This document shows, one piece after another, positions 33,234-42,437 of a stretch of 64,000 bases of DNA. The stretch spans positions 62,001-126,000 of the forward strand of contig JANXTY010000047.1 in the NCBI GenBank assembly GCA_025352145.1, read 5' to 3'. Under the pieces are notes generated by a model. The model had not been told where the DNA came from, searched no databases, and worked only from the letters and a program-made list of their open reading frames with translations. A program made the translations under genes and the position numbers. Position 1 is the first letter of the stretch. Each line of letters starts with the position of its first letter. The stretch comes from Oxalobacteraceae bacterium (GTDB lineage Bacteria > Pseudomonadota > Gammaproteobacteria > Burkholderiales > Burkholderiaceae_D).

Positions 33234-33665
33234 GTGGCACGTAGAAAACAGATGAATGGCACGCCCGCCGAAACGGAAGCGGCATTTTATGATGCGCTTA
33301 GCCGCTCCGATGTGGATGCCCTGATGACACTATGGTCCGACGATGAGGAAATTGTTTGCATTCATCCTGGTGCGCCGCGTTTGATCGGACATGCTGCGAT
33401 TCGTTCTTCATGGGAAGCGATTTTCGCACGGGGCAGGGTGCACATCCAACCGATCCAATTGCATGTCACCCTCAATTTGATGAGTGCCATCCACAGCGTC
33501 ATCGAGGAAATCACGGCGATCGGTCATGCGTCGCAGGACGTGCATGTGGTGACGACGAATGTGTATATCAAAACGCCACAAGGGTGGCGCATTGTCGTGC
33601 ATCATGCCTCATTTGCTGCTGGTCACGTTTCAGGAGAGTCGACGCAAATCGCAACCCTGCATTAG
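33234..33665 (+). CDS. NTF2/SnoaL-like (DUF4440) protein
   Basis: A 143-aa alpha+beta cone-fold protein. Visible features are EAAFYDALSRSDVDALMTLW, a GHAAIRSSWEAIFARG helix and the C-terminal strands VVTTNVYIKTPQGWRIVVHHAS. The family includes ketosteroid-isomerase-like and binding proteins, so no specific function is claimed. A GTG start at 33234 has aaggag five bases before it; a TTG 21 bases upstream would swallow that site and was rejected. Confidence 0.8.
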   Translation: MARRKQMNGTPAETEAAFYDALSRSDVDALMTLWSDDEEIVCIHPGAPRLIGHAAIRSSWEAIFARGRVHIQPIQLHVTLNLMSAIHSVIEEITAIGHASQDVHVVTTNVYIKTPQGWRIVVHHASFAAGHVSGESTQIATLH

Positions 33666-33793
33666 TTTTGGATATTCATTCCGGCTACATCGGATGCCTC
33701 ATTTCGTGTTATGACGCTTTGTGCCACGTATTATTTTTGAGAGCGTTATTTTGATTGTCATTAGTCATTTTGGGGAAATATGAAAGACTGCTC

Positions 33794-34738
33794 ATGAGTT
33801 ACATTGCCCCGTTCTGGTTGCCCGGTGGTCAATTGCAAACCCTTTATCCCGCATCCTTTATTGCCAAACCGGTCGTCAATTATCGTCGTGAGCGTTGGGA
33901 TACACCGGATGGTGATTTTATTGATGTCGATTTTATTGATGGGGTGGCTGGATGTCCGTTTGTGTTGCTGTTTCACGGATTAGAAGGCTCATCCGATAGT
34001 CATTATGCGCGTGCCATGATGGCTGCCGTTGCTGAGCGTGGATGGTCTGGAGCCGTGCCGCATTTCCGGGGTTGTTCGGGCGAAATAAATCGTGGCCCGC
34101 GTTTCTATCACTCCGGCGATTCAGCTGAAATTGACTGGATCGTAAAACGTTTGCGCACACGTTTCCTGGATAAATTTTATGCAACCGGAATATCGTTAGG
34201 GGCCAATGTCCTGCTGCGCTGGTTAGGCGAATATCAGCATCAAGCGGAGATTATTGATGGCGCTTGTGCTATCTCCGCACCCCACGATTTGGCGCAAAGC
34301 GGTGCAACTTTATCAAAAGGTTTTAGTCGCTTCTATACCTGGATGTTCTTGCAATCACTCAAGCCGAAATGCGTCAAAAAATTGCAGCAGTTTCCAGGAT
34401 TATTCGACGGAGAAAAGATGTTGCGGGCGACTGACTTGCACGAATTTGACGATGTGGTCACAGCGCCTGTTCATGGGTATTTGAACGCCGATGATTATTG
34501 GAGCCGTGCCAGCGCGAAGCATGTCATCAATGACATCACCTTGCCGACATTGGTACTGAATGCACGCAACGATCCCTTCTTGCCAAGCCAGTATTTGCCC
34601 ACGACGGCATCGCCGTCGGTGGTACTGGAATATTCGCCAGGCGGTGGTCATGCGGGTTTTGCCATCGGACCCTGGCCCGGACGGATTAGCTGGTTGTCAG
34701 AGCGTGCATTTGCATTTTTCGATGCTGATTCAAAATGA
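33794..34738 (+). CDS. YheT-like alpha/beta hydrolase
   Basis: A 314-aa hydrolase of the YheT/ABHD family. It begins with the typical APFWLPGGQLQTLYPA segment. The fold shows LLFHGLEGSSDSHYA (oxyanion region), the nucleophile elbow ATGISLGANVLLRWLG (GxSxG), an acid region around VLNARNDPF and the catalytic His in GGHAGF. The substrate is unknown and may be a carboxylester. The ATG at 33794 gives the conserved N-terminus. Confidence 0.87.
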   Translation: MSYIAPFWLPGGQLQTLYPASFIAKPVVNYRRERWDTPDGDFIDVDFIDGVAGCPFVLLFHGLEGSSDSHYARAMMAAVAERGWSGAVPHFRGCSGEINRGPRFYHSGDSAEIDWIVKRLRTRFLDKFYATGISLGANVLLRWLGEYQHQAEIIDGACAISAPHDLAQSGATLSKGFSRFYTWMFLQSLKPKCVKKLQQFPGLFDGEKMLRATDLHEFDDVVTAPVHGYLNADDYWSRASAKHVINDITLPTLVLNARNDPFLPSQYLPTTASPSVVLEYSPGGGHAGFAIGPWPGRISWLSERAFAFFDADSK

Positions 34739-34904
34739 ATTAAGGTGGGCGAAATTCTCATAGGTGCGAGCCAAAAAAAACATAAAATTGATTTGTTTTT
34801 CGTTTCATCCATTGATCTCATTGCGTAGTGTGCAGTAGCTGACACTGATGTGTGCACTATTCCTCGGCCCCAACCTCGTACTGGTTTGTGAAGGTGTAAT
34901 AAAA

Positions 34905-35495
34905 ATGGACGAAGTGGTCAAACTGGCGATGGCGAAATGGCCGAATGTGCCCCACTGTACCGGCTGGCTGGCATTGGATGCGCGTGGTAATTGGCGGATG
35001 CGCGACGAACGTGCGCAGGCGCAAGATTCCCCGGGAGAAAAAATTGTTCATCCGGCTTTGATCGGATTCATCCATCGCAATTATGGCCGTGATGAGCGTG
35101 CTTGCTGGTATTTTCAGAACGGGCCGCAACGCGTGTATGTCGATCTTGCTACTACGCCCTACATCGTACATACCGATCCGCATCAAGGCTTTGTCGATCA
35201 AACCGGTCAACATTGGCCAAGCCTTGACGCAGTCTGGATGACGGAAAAAGGCCAGCTGGTGTTGCAAGCGTCGCACAAGATAGGGATGGTCGACGACCGT
35301 GATATTGCGCAATGTCTTCCTGATTTGCAGATCGGCGGTGCGGCGGTTAGCGACGACACATTGATGGCTTGGTTGGCAGGTCCAATGACGCTGCTGGTAT
35401 TTCATCATGCTGGTCGTTTTCTCCCTGTGCAATTGATCAGGGAAGATGAGCTGGCGGCGCGTTTTGAGTTTGTGAAAAGACCGAGAAATCCTTAG
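34905..35495 (+). CDS. DUF2946 family protein
   Basis: A 196-aa cytoplasmic protein of DUF2946, a family of beta- and gammaproteobacteria. It begins MDEVVKLAMAKWPNVP, typical of the family. Further blocks are CTGWLALDARGNWRMRDE, GFIHRNYGRDERACWYFQNG and QRVYVDLATTPYIVHTDP. The function is unknown. The start at 34905 was chosen for the conserved N-terminus; a longer frame to 34848 has no support. Confidence 0.82.
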   Translation: MDEVVKLAMAKWPNVPHCTGWLALDARGNWRMRDERAQAQDSPGEKIVHPALIGFIHRNYGRDERACWYFQNGPQRVYVDLATTPYIVHTDPHQGFVDQTGQHWPSLDAVWMTEKGQLVLQASHKIGMVDDRDIAQCLPDLQIGGAAVSDDTLMAWLAGPMTLLVFHHAGRFLPVQLIREDELAARFEFVKRPRNP

Positions 35496-35634
35496 TAAAG
35501 CGCGTATCGTTCTGGATCATTTCAGATTTTGGACGAGTTCCTGTGTGCATCTGGTGTGCTGTTAGGCAAGGCGCGCCGACGTAGCGACCTCTATGTCGCA
35601 AGGAGAGGTTAATCCACAGCTTTTTTCCTATGCT

Positions 35635-37188
35635 TTACTTCCGTTCTTTCTTATTTTCCTTGAGTTCTTCCGTTTGGCGTGCCTGTAATTCGCGTTCGCG
35701 TGCGTCAATAATTGCCTGGTCATAAAAGGAGGCATCGGGTGCACGCCGTGCCAGAACGAGTTGCTCCAGTGCTGAGGAAAAACCGTCTTGCAAGGCGTAA
35801 GATTCAGCCAGCGCCATGTGCTGTAACGCCAGCTTATTTTGCGCGGCATACGATTGCGCCAGAAGGTCGAATAGTTTGAATTCTGTACGATACAACTGCG
35901 TCTGATTTCGTAAATAGCGCGATGCCTCTTCATTTTGTCCGGCGGCCATCAATGCTGCAGCGTACTGTCGCGATATTCCTTGCGAAAGTGGAAACCGATC
36001 ATGCGCTGTGATCGCTGCTTTCAATGCCTCAGCGGAGTGATCGGCGGCAAGGTCGATGTCGATTTCAAGGCTATCAAACAGGGCATTGTGGAGGGGTGTT
36101 GAGGGACCTTGTGCGGCACTGACCGCTTTTTTTAAGGCGCTGCTTGCTTTCGTATAATCGCTTTGTTTCAATGCGACAAAAGCCAGACCATAATAAGCCG
36201 CAGCCGATTTTTGCCGATTTTTTTGTAATAACTGATTATCGAAAAATAACGATGCCTCATGCAGTCCCTGGCTTGACTCGTCCTGGAGTACGCGTATCCG
36301 TGCTCGAACCACGTGAAAATCGAGGCTGTCAACACGTTGGGTATAGCGTTGTTCTCGAATGCGCCCTTGAATGTCCGCAATCCGTTCGGTGGTCATCGGG
36401 TGAGAGCGCAAATAGGGCGGCGTCGTGTCGTTATACGCGCGGGTAGCGTTTTGTAATCGCCCGAAGAACGCCACCATGCCCGATGTATCGAAATGCGCAG
36501 CGCCTAAAATTTCAAAGCCGATCCGATCAGCCTCGCGCTCTGCATCGCGGCTAAAACTAAGTTGGCGTTGCAGGGCGATACCTTGCCCGCTTGCCAGAAT
36601 CGCCATCGAGGCATCTGAATTGACCCGCGCCGCCAAAATTGCCAATAAGGTACTCGCTATGGGAATAAGCGAATCACGGCTTTGCTGTCCCAGCATGCGG
36701 GCGATGTGGCGCTGTGAAACGTGGCCGATTTCGTGTGCCAGGACTGAAGCCAATTCGGACTCCGTTTGTGCCGCCAGGACCAACGCAGAATGCACCGCGA
36801 TGTTGCCTCCGGGGAGCGCGAAAGCATTGAGCATGGGATCGCGCACCGCAAAAAAGAAAAACTCATATCCGGCTTCGCCTCGCGCTTCAGGACGGGCAGT
36901 TAACAGGCTATTTCCAAAATTATTTAAATATTCCAATACCGGGGCATCATCCAGATAATCCAGATTGCGGCGGATGTCCTGCATGATCACCTCGCCTAGC
37001 TTGCGCTCGGCTATCGGCGTAAGATATTCTCGCTCGGTATCTCCAATGCTCGGTAGATTGGAAACATTCTGCGCTGCGCCGAAGGAGGGCGCTACGAGGA
37101 TCGGGGAGGCCCACAAAATCGACGCCAACAAGGCACCCAATAAACGAGGGGGAAACTGTACGCTTTCCAGAAGAGGTTTTGATTTCAC
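35635..37188 (-). CDS. Periplasmic M48 metalloprotease with TPR (BepA-like)
   Basis: A 517-aa protein with a signal peptide ending near residue 40. The M48 protease domain carries the zinc site LAHEIGHVSQRHIARML (HExxH) and a downstream Glu in DAEREADRIGFEIL. The C-terminal half has TPR-like helical repeats (AAYYGLAFVALKQSDYTKAS, FDLLAQSYAAQNKLALQHMA). BepA-like proteases check outer-membrane protein assembly, including LptD. It is divergent from moaC with 67 bases between the starts. Confidence 0.88.
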   Translation of the reverse strand: MKSKPLLESVQFPPRLLGALLASILWASPILVAPSFGAAQNVSNLPSIGDTEREYLTPIAERKLGEVIMQDIRRNLDYLDDAPVLEYLNNFGNSLLTARPEARGEAGYEFFFFAVRDPMLNAFALPGGNIAVHSALVLAAQTESELASVLAHEIGHVSQRHIARMLGQQSRDSLIPIASTLLAILAARVNSDASMAILASGQGIALQRQLSFSRDAEREADRIGFEILGAAHFDTSGMVAFFGRLQNATRAYNDTTPPYLRSHPMTTERIADIQGRIREQRYTQRVDSLDFHVVRARIRVLQDESSQGLHEASLFFDNQLLQKNRQKSAAAYYGLAFVALKQSDYTKASSALKKAVSAAQGPSTPLHNALFDSLEIDIDLAADHSAEALKAAITAHDRFPLSQGISRQYAAALMAAGQNEEASRYLRNQTQLYRTEFKLFDLLAQSYAAQNKLALQHMALAESYALQDGFSSALEQLVLARRAPDASFYDQAIIDARERELQARQTEELKENKKERK

Positions 37189-37255
37189 GATGCTATGATA
37201 CCTGCACGCGCAATTTGTTCCGCATACCGCATTAATCCCCTCTCATTTCTTAAAC

Positions 37256-37768
37256 ATGACAGCGAATAAATTCCCCGATCCGGCAAGTGATGTACATGAG
37301 GGCCTCACCCATTTCGATGCGGCAGGCCAAGCCCACATGGTTGATGTCGCCCATAAAAAAGAAACCCATCGCATTGCCATTGCCAGCGGCACAATCGGGA
37401 TGCAGCCAGAAACGTTGGCGCTCATCCAATCGGGGTCAGCAAAAAAAGGGGACGTTCTCGGCATTGCCCGTATTGCGGCGATTATGGCCGCCAAACGTAC
37501 CAGCGATTTGATTCCTCTTTGCCATCCGCTGGCGTTGACGCGGGTGACAGTCGATTTTTCTATTGATGCGATCAGGTGTTGTGTGCTCTGCACAGTACAG
37601 GTGGAAACTTGTGGAAAAACCGGCGTCGAGATGGAGGCGCTTACTGCAGTTCAGATTGGGCTGCTCACTATTTATGATATGTGCAAAGCAGTGGACCGAA
37701 GTATGGTGATGAGGGATATACGGGTACTTGAGAAACACGGAGGTAAGTCTGGCGATTGGATTGTTTAG
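37256..37768 (+). CDS. moaC: Cyclic pyranopterin monophosphate synthase MoaC
   Basis: A 170-aa enzyme that with MoaA converts GTP to cyclic pyranopterin monophosphate in molybdenum cofactor synthesis. Conserved blocks are [52 protein letters not shown] and [12 protein letters not shown], including the active-site His and Lys residues. Length fits the family. No other moa gene is nearby. Confidence 0.95.
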   Translation: MTANKFPDPASDVHEGLTHFDAAGQAHMVDVAHKKETHRIAIASGTIGMQPETLALIQSGSAKKGDVLGIARIAAIMAAKRTSDLIPLCHPLALTRVTVDFSIDAIRCCVLCTVQVETCGKTGVEMEALTAVQIGLLTIYDMCKAVDRSMVMRDIRVLEKHGGKSGDWIV

Positions 37769-38072
37769 GATTGCGGTGGGTGCGTCATCATAAAATTGCC
37801 GATCTGAGCAGTTGCCATTTTTTACATTCCTACTAATTCTAGTAGGGGTGCGCAATTGAAAAGTGTATTTAAGATATGGCTGTGTGTTCCAATAGTGTTG
37901 ATTCCTCTCTGCGCAGAGGCTCATTTTGGCTTGGTTTCGACGCCTAGGGCGTTTGGTGGGTCGGTAAGATTTTCCCGCTATTTGCCTTGACGGTGCAGTT
38001 TATTTGCCATAGAGTAATAATTCACCCGGGCAATTTTTAACAATGGGTAATTTCACGGGTTGTAATCGTCAT
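37769..38072. other. Intergenic region and 5' leader upstream of the chemosensory operon
   Basis: About 300 bases without a supported gene. It includes a short hairpin, cctacta/tagtagg at 37829-37846 with loop attc and no T-run, 60 bases after moaC, and must contain the promoter for the riboswitch leader. No clear -35/-10 pair was identified. Confidence 0.4.
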
Positions 38073-38163
38073 CGTACATAGTAAATTAAAGGCAAACCAT
38101 CGGAAAAAATGGGGTGCAAAACTCTAGGGTCTTGGCGCTCATTAGCAGGATAGCCCAATGTCG
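38073..38163 (+). ncRNA. Candidate c-di-GMP-I (GEMM) riboswitch aptamer
   Basis: The aptamer pattern appears in order: ggcaaacc (38091-38098); a small stem ccat/atgg with a GAAA-type loop; ggtgcaaaact, corresponding to the conserved GCAAAGCC block; agggtct, the tetraloop-receptor side; and a second arm closing with aggatagcc (38147-38155). A weak outer helix may form between acat (38076-38079) and atgt. The P1 helix is less clear than in Vibrio examples, so this is a strong candidate rather than certain. It lies about 40 bases before a chemosensory operon, with a terminator in between. c-di-GMP riboswitches often control motility and pilus genes. Confidence 0.7.
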
Positions 38164-38164
38164 T

Positions 38165-38190
38165 AGACCCGCCAGCGCGGGCTTTTCGTT
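38165..38190 (+). terminator. Riboswitch expression platform (intrinsic terminator)
   Basis: The hairpin cccgc-cagc-gcggg followed by ctttt lies between the aptamer and the first start codon. The preceding agaccc (38165-38170) can instead pair with gggtct (38127-38132) inside the aptamer. The two folds exclude each other, as expected for ligand-controlled termination. Confidence 0.65.
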
Positions 38191-38204
38191 AAAAGGTATC
38201 GATC

Positions 38205-39443
38205 ATGAATAATGTCGTTAGCAAACTTCCGAATACGCCTAGAAAAATCCTTATTGGTGTTTTTGGTTTATCTGAGTATGAGTTTCGGTTAGTTCGGAGT
38301 GTGTTGAAATTGACCGCGATGTCAAGCGGACGTACCTTTACCTATGTTCTGATGGATGCGGATAGTGGCGATAGCCCCGATATTGCCATCATTGCCCATG
38401 ACAATCTTCAGGCAAATGCCCAACTAAAAGCGCTACCCATTCGTGTTGGCGCAGCGGATCCCGCCATTTTGTTTATTGCCAGTACTGCTCCCATAGACGA
38501 AAAGCAGTATTTGTTGCGCCCATTAGCGCCGACTAAAATGCTGGCAATGATTGATCAGTTCGCCAATAAAATTGCAGCAGTCCTTTCTGTAGCGCGTCCT
38601 TCTTTGACGGCTATTCCGGCTGCATCTGCACCTTCTATTGCCACGCGCCCTGTGGTTACTGCCCCCTCAGCTGTTGCACAGCCTGTATCTCCTGTGACGC
38701 ACCCTGTGGCTACTGCTCCCCTAGTTGTTGCACAGCCTGTGGCATCTGCGCCTATTGCCACACGTCCCGTGTCTCCTGCGACGCATCCTGTGGCTACTGC
38801 TGCGGCCTCTCCAGTTGTTGCACAGCCCGTATCTTCTGTGACGCGCCCTGTGGCTACTGCTACTGTTCCCCCAGCTGTTGCACAGCCTGTGGCATCTGCG
38901 CCTATTGCCACACGTCCCGTGTCTCCTGCTGCTACCTCAGTTGTTGCCCCCGCTGTGGAGGTTAGACCGGTAAATCGTCCATCGCCTCCTATTCAACAAG
39001 TGCCGAAAATACAGGTATCCAAACCTGGATTTCGTGCATTAATCGTTGATGATAGCCCTACGGTAAGAATAAAAATTGCGCAAGAATTGCGGCACCTGAA
39101 TATTGCTTCAGATTGCGCCGGCACGGGTGAGCAAGGCCTGCAAATCCTGGGCCAACATTCCTATGACATCATTTTTTTAGACATCGTGTTGCCCGGAATA
39201 GATGGGTATGAGACTTGCAAGACATTGAGACACAACCCTTTAACAAAACGTATACCGGTGGTGATGTTGACGAGCAAATCGTCGCCGTTTGATCGTATTC
39301 GTGGATCGCTGGCGGGATGTAGTTGTTATCTCACGAAGCCTGTTAATCCAGAAAAATTTCGCTCAGTGGTCGAAAATTACCTCATTGCGTCAGAGGTTCA
39401 GGATGCTTCAAGCAGGAGTTTTGCTCTGGCAATTAATGCTTAA
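38205..39443 (+). CDS. PilG-like receiver protein with pseudo-receiver N-domain and Pro/Ala/Val repeat linker
   Basis: A 412-aa protein of unusual build. Residues 1-125 form a receiver-like domain without the acidic pocket (RKILIGVFGLSEYEFRLVRS). Residues 140-265 are a repetitive linker of VAQPV, TRPVSPA and HPVATA units. Residues 276-400 form a true receiver (FRALIVDDSPTVRIKIAQEL), with phosphoacceptor Asp326 in IIFLDIVLPGIDGYETC and Lys in LTKPVNPEKF. PilG of the Pil-Chp system is normally only about 130 aa. The start has aaagg before it, and the gene directly follows a riboswitch-terminator leader. It probably accepts phosphate from the CheA hybrid encoded downstream. Confidence 0.82.
   Translation: MNNVVSKLPNTPRKILIGVFGLSEYEFRLVRSVLKLTAMSSGRTFTYVLMDADSGDSPDIAIIAHDNLQANAQLKALPIRVGAADPAILFIASTAPIDEKQYLLRPLAPTKMLAMIDQFANKIAAVLSVARPSLTAIPAASAPSIATRPVVTAPSAVAQPVSPVTHPVATAPLVVAQPVASAPIATRPVSPATHPVATAAASPVVAQPVSSVTRPVATATVPPAVAQPVASAPIATRPVSPAATSVVAPAVEVRPVNRPSPPIQQVPKIQVSKPGFRALIVDDSPTVRIKIAQELRHLNIASDCAGTGEQGLQILGQHSYDIIFLDIVLPGIDGYETCKTLRHNPLTKRIPVVMLTSKSSPFDRIRGSLAGCSCYLTKPVNPEKFRSVVENYLIASEVQDASSRSFALAINA
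38726..38929 (+). repeat. Exact 54-bp direct repeat within the linker coding region
   Basis: A 54-base stretch beginning tgttgcacagcctgtggc occurs at 38726-38779 and again at 38876-38929, exactly 150 bases (50 codons) apart. Related, diverged copies lie between. The repeats keep the reading frame and code for the VAQPVASAPIATRPVSPA unit, so the linker probably changes length by slippage or recombination. Confidence 0.85.
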
Positions 39444-39547
39444 AAACGCATAATAAACGCCCAAAAACTGGCTTATTTTTTCGTACTTATTTATGCACTC
39501 TATCAACGGATTTCAACGCATTGCAACTCACCATCAAGGAGTACATC

Positions 39548-39913
39548 ATGAGTATGAAAAAAGTCCTGGTTGTTGACGACTCTGTCGCCGAATTACTCAA
39601 TATTAAAACCATTCTCACAGATGCAGGGTACCTCGTCGTGACCGCAGCAAATGGCAAGGAATCTCTTGAGAAAGCGAAATCAGAAAAACCCTGCATCATT
39701 TTTCTCGATATCGTGATGCCCGAAATGGATGGCTACGAAACTTGCCGATCCCTGTCGCAAGATCCTGATACGAAAAATATCCCCGTGGTTTTTGTTACCA
39801 GCAAAGGACAAAAGGCGGATCGCATCTGGGGTCAGCTGCAAGGTGCAAAGGGATATGTCTCCAAGCCATACACGGCCGATGACATCATCAATCAGCTCCT
39901 GGCTACCGCTTAA
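39548..39913 (+). CDS. pilH: PilH-like response regulator
   Basis: A 121-aa stand-alone receiver. It has KVLVVDDSVAELLNIKTILT (acidic pair), FLDIVMPEMDGYETC with the phosphoacceptor Asp, VTSKGQKADRIWGQLQG and SKPYTADD (Lys). This matches the PilH/PilG type of twitching-motility regulators. The ATG at 39548 follows aaggagtacatc. It lies in the run of chemosensory genes, 14 bases before the CheW-like gene. Confidence 0.85.
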   Translation: MSMKKVLVVDDSVAELLNIKTILTDAGYLVVTAANGKESLEKAKSEKPCIIFLDIVMPEMDGYETCRSLSQDPDTKNIPVVFVTSKGQKADRIWGQLQGAKGYVSKPYTADDIINQLLATA

Positions 39914-39927
39914 TCTGATTGCTCTCC

Positions 39928-40488
39928 ATGAATACGGAGCCATCTTCAGAGCACCACCAGCGAAACGCGGTTGCGCCTGAGTGGCTATCGCCTAGTGCTG
40001 CTTTGGGGCGTTTTACGCCGCCCAAAGACTTGCTGCAAACCGGTGTGCAAGAAGTGGCTGAGTTTAGCCGCTACGGTTTTAAAGTCTCTACGTTCAGCCT
40101 CCTCATCAAAGCGCATATCGCTAGTGAAGTCATTCGGTTGCCCGCAGTTTCTACATTGCCTGGCTCGGCGCCGTGGATGATGGGGCTGATGAATCTGCGC
40201 GGTAATCTAGTGCCCTTATTCGATTTGCCTTTGGCGCTTGGTATGACGCGCTCCGATCAGGGGCAAGGACGGCTCGCTCTTATTTTAGACAAGGGGGAGA
40301 ATGCGGTGGGCATGGTCATTGATGGTTTCCCGCAACCGCTCCTTGCGTTGCGGCCCATTGTTAATTTGCCTCAGCTACCGGCGCTGCTTCAGGAACACGT
40401 ACATGCCGGTTATGTAAAAGACGATCAAGTCTGGCTTGACTTCAATCATGAAAGTTTTTTTGAGAAATTGGCATTGACTGCGGCCTAG
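39928..40488 (+). CDS. pilI: CheW-like adaptor (PilI-like)
   Basis: A 186-aa CheW-domain protein. The conserved core shows EVIRLPAVSTLPGSAPWMMGLMNLRGNLVPLFDLPLALGM, and the C-terminal part ends with AGYVKDDQVWLDF. CheW adaptors bridge chemoreceptors and CheA. It lies between pilH-like and MCP genes, as pilI does in Pil-Chp clusters. The start at 39928 is the first ATG; a TTG three codons earlier is possible. Confidence 0.85.
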   Translation: MNTEPSSEHHQRNAVAPEWLSPSAALGRFTPPKDLLQTGVQEVAEFSRYGFKVSTFSLLIKAHIASEVIRLPAVSTLPGSAPWMMGLMNLRGNLVPLFDLPLALGMTRSDQGQGRLALILDKGENAVGMVIDGFPQPLLALRPIVNLPQLPALLQEHVHAGYVKDDQVWLDFNHESFFEKLALTAA

Positions 40489-40610
40489 CGGACGCAGGAT
40501 TTGTTCTTTAATTGTTTCATCATTGTCGTTGGAAATGGTATGTATTACTGAAGGACTGCATTAACTTTTAACTGCTTAAACGATGTCTTCATCCATCAAC
40601 GGAGAATAAA

Positions 40611-42416
40611 ATGAAATTGCAAATCCCGAATATTGGTGTCCGCCTCGGACTTGGATTCTCCATGGTGTTGCTGTTGTTGGCTGTGACTGCGTGGCTTGGC
40701 ATTTCGAATTTGAAATCGATGAATAGCGGCACCAACGACATTGTTAATGGTAGTTATCCGAAGGTTGTTCTTGCTTACAAAATGTTGGGAAATGTAAATG
40801 CCAATGCGCTGTCAATGCGTAACATGTTACTGGTTTCCGACCCGAGCGACATTGACAAGGAGTTAAAACTGATTGCTGGTCGAAAACAGAATCAAGAAAA
40901 TAATATTGCGGCGTTTGAAAAATTGATCAAGACCACCGAAGAAAAAAATTATTTTCAGATAGCGAAAGACGCGCGTGCCAAGTATGGTCTTGCACAGAAA
41001 GAATTTCTGAAGTTGGCCGCCGAGGGCAAGAAAGTCGAAGCGACAAAATGGCTATTGGTCAACGTACATGCAGAACAGGAATCGTGGTTTTCTTCGATGA
41101 ATTCGCTGATTAGCTATCAAGCCAAGCTGGTTCAGGACGATGGTGCCGCAGCGGATAACACCTACCAGAATGCACGGAATATTCTTACCTTGGTCGCGGG
41201 ATTATCATTGCTGCTCACCGCAGTGCTAGCGTATTTGATCACCCGCAGTATTACCAATCCGGTTGCGCATTTAATCTCCGTTATGCAAAAACTGACGCAA
41301 GGTAATGCCAATGTTCGTGCTAACAGCCGTCAAGCGGACGAGATCGGGAAATTGTCTCGTCAGTTCGACAAAATGGTGGATGAGCGCGAAGCCGGGCGAC
41401 GTGCAGTTGAAAAAGAAAACGAACAACTCAATGATTCTGTACTGATGTTATTGCAAGGTGTGGCGCAACTCGCTAACAAAGATTTGACGGTTAAAGTACC
41501 CGTCTCCGGCGATGTGACAGGGGCAGTATCGGACGCGTTGAACCTCCTCACCAGTGAAACGGCCAAGGTACTCAAAGACGTTAGCAACATCTCGGCGAAC
41601 GTGACAGCAGCCTCCATGAAAGTAAAAGCGCAGTCAGACAATGTGATCGCTGCGGCTGCGGAAGAGCGTTTAGAAGTGGAACAAACTACGCTGTCGCTGT
41701 CGACCGCCTCGCAAGAGATGCGCATGATTTCAGAATTGGCGCAGTTGTGCAACACCTCTGCAGATAACGCGATCAAGTCGACTCAACTTGCTTTGGAAAC
41801 GGTGAATAGTACGGTGGGTGGTATTAACAGTACCCGCGACATCATTCGTGAGACTGAAAAGCGGATTAAACGACTGGGTGAGCGTTCTCAGGAAATTTCT
41901 GGTGTAGTAGGATTGATTAACGCGATTGCTGAGCGTACTCACATCTTAGCGCTTAATGCCAGTATGCATGCCGCTTCTGCAGGGGAGGCGGGGCGTGGTT
42001 TTGCGGTGGTGGCCGATGAAGTGCAGCGCCTGGCGGAAAATGCACGGCAAGCTACGATGCAGATTTCGGCGTTGGTACATAACATTCAACTGGAAACAGC
42101 GGACACCGTGAACACGATGAATTCTGCGATCACGCAGGTGGTTGAAGGCAGCCGACTAGCCGAACAAGCGGGTGTGCAAATGCAGATTACACAGAAAACT
42201 ACGTCGGAGCTAGTGACCTCTGTACAGCAGATTGCCTTCAGGTCTCAGGGGCAAGAAAAGGCCAGTAAAGACTTGCTCGATCGCGCCATTCAAATTAAAA
42301 AAACCAGTCAGGAAACCAGCAATCAGCTTGATGAGCAGTCGACTCAAACCAGTAATTTGGTGGAGTATGCGCAAAAACTACTGTCGGCTGTGCACGTTTT
42401 CAAACTGGCCATGTAA
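40611..42416 (+). CDS. pilJ: Methyl-accepting chemotaxis protein (PilJ-like)
   Basis: A 601-aa transmembrane receptor. Membrane helices lie at about residues 11-30 and 190-212, around a periplasmic four-helix-bundle sensor domain (SYPKVVLAYKMLGNVNANAL). A HAMP domain follows (TRSITNPVAHLISVMQKLTQG), a second HAMP-like segment is near residue 275-325, and then the signalling coiled coil. The CheA/CheW-contact tip reads AERTHILALNASMHAASAGEAGRGFAVVADEV, a PilJ-like variant of the usual EQTNLLALNAAIEAARAGE. The start follows acggagaataaa. No cheR or cheB gene is in the cluster, so methylation control may be absent or act in trans. Confidence 0.88.
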   Translation: MKLQIPNIGVRLGLGFSMVLLLLAVTAWLGISNLKSMNSGTNDIVNGSYPKVVLAYKMLGNVNANALSMRNMLLVSDPSDIDKELKLIAGRKQNQENNIAAFEKLIKTTEEKNYFQIAKDARAKYGLAQKEFLKLAAEGKKVEATKWLLVNVHAEQESWFSSMNSLISYQAKLVQDDGAAADNTYQNARNILTLVAGLSLLLTAVLAYLITRSITNPVAHLISVMQKLTQGNANVRANSRQADEIGKLSRQFDKMVDEREAGRRAVEKENEQLNDSVLMLLQGVAQLANKDLTVKVPVSGDVTGAVSDALNLLTSETAKVLKDVSNISANVTAASMKVKAQSDNVIAAAAEERLEVEQTTLSLSTASQEMRMISELAQLCNTSADNAIKSTQLALETVNSTVGGINSTRDIIRETEKRIKRLGERSQEISGVVGLINAIAERTHILALNASMHAASAGEAGRGFAVVADEVQRLAENARQATMQISALVHNIQLETADTVNTMNSAITQVVEGSRLAEQAGVQMQITQKTTSELVTSVQQIAFRSQGQEKASKDLLDRAIQIKKTSQETSNQLDEQSTQTSNLVEYAQKLLSAVHVFKLAM

Positions 42417-42437
42417 TTTGAGAAGAAGAGTGAGTCC

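Noticed and set aside
37829-37846. Terminator for moaC
   Set aside because: The 7-bp stem has no T-run after it on the plus strand. It is kept only as a noted hairpin.
38640-38960. Possible CRISPR-like repeats
   Set aside because: The repeats are in frame, degenerate, of variable spacing and encode a Pro/Ala/Val linker. No leader or cas gene is present.
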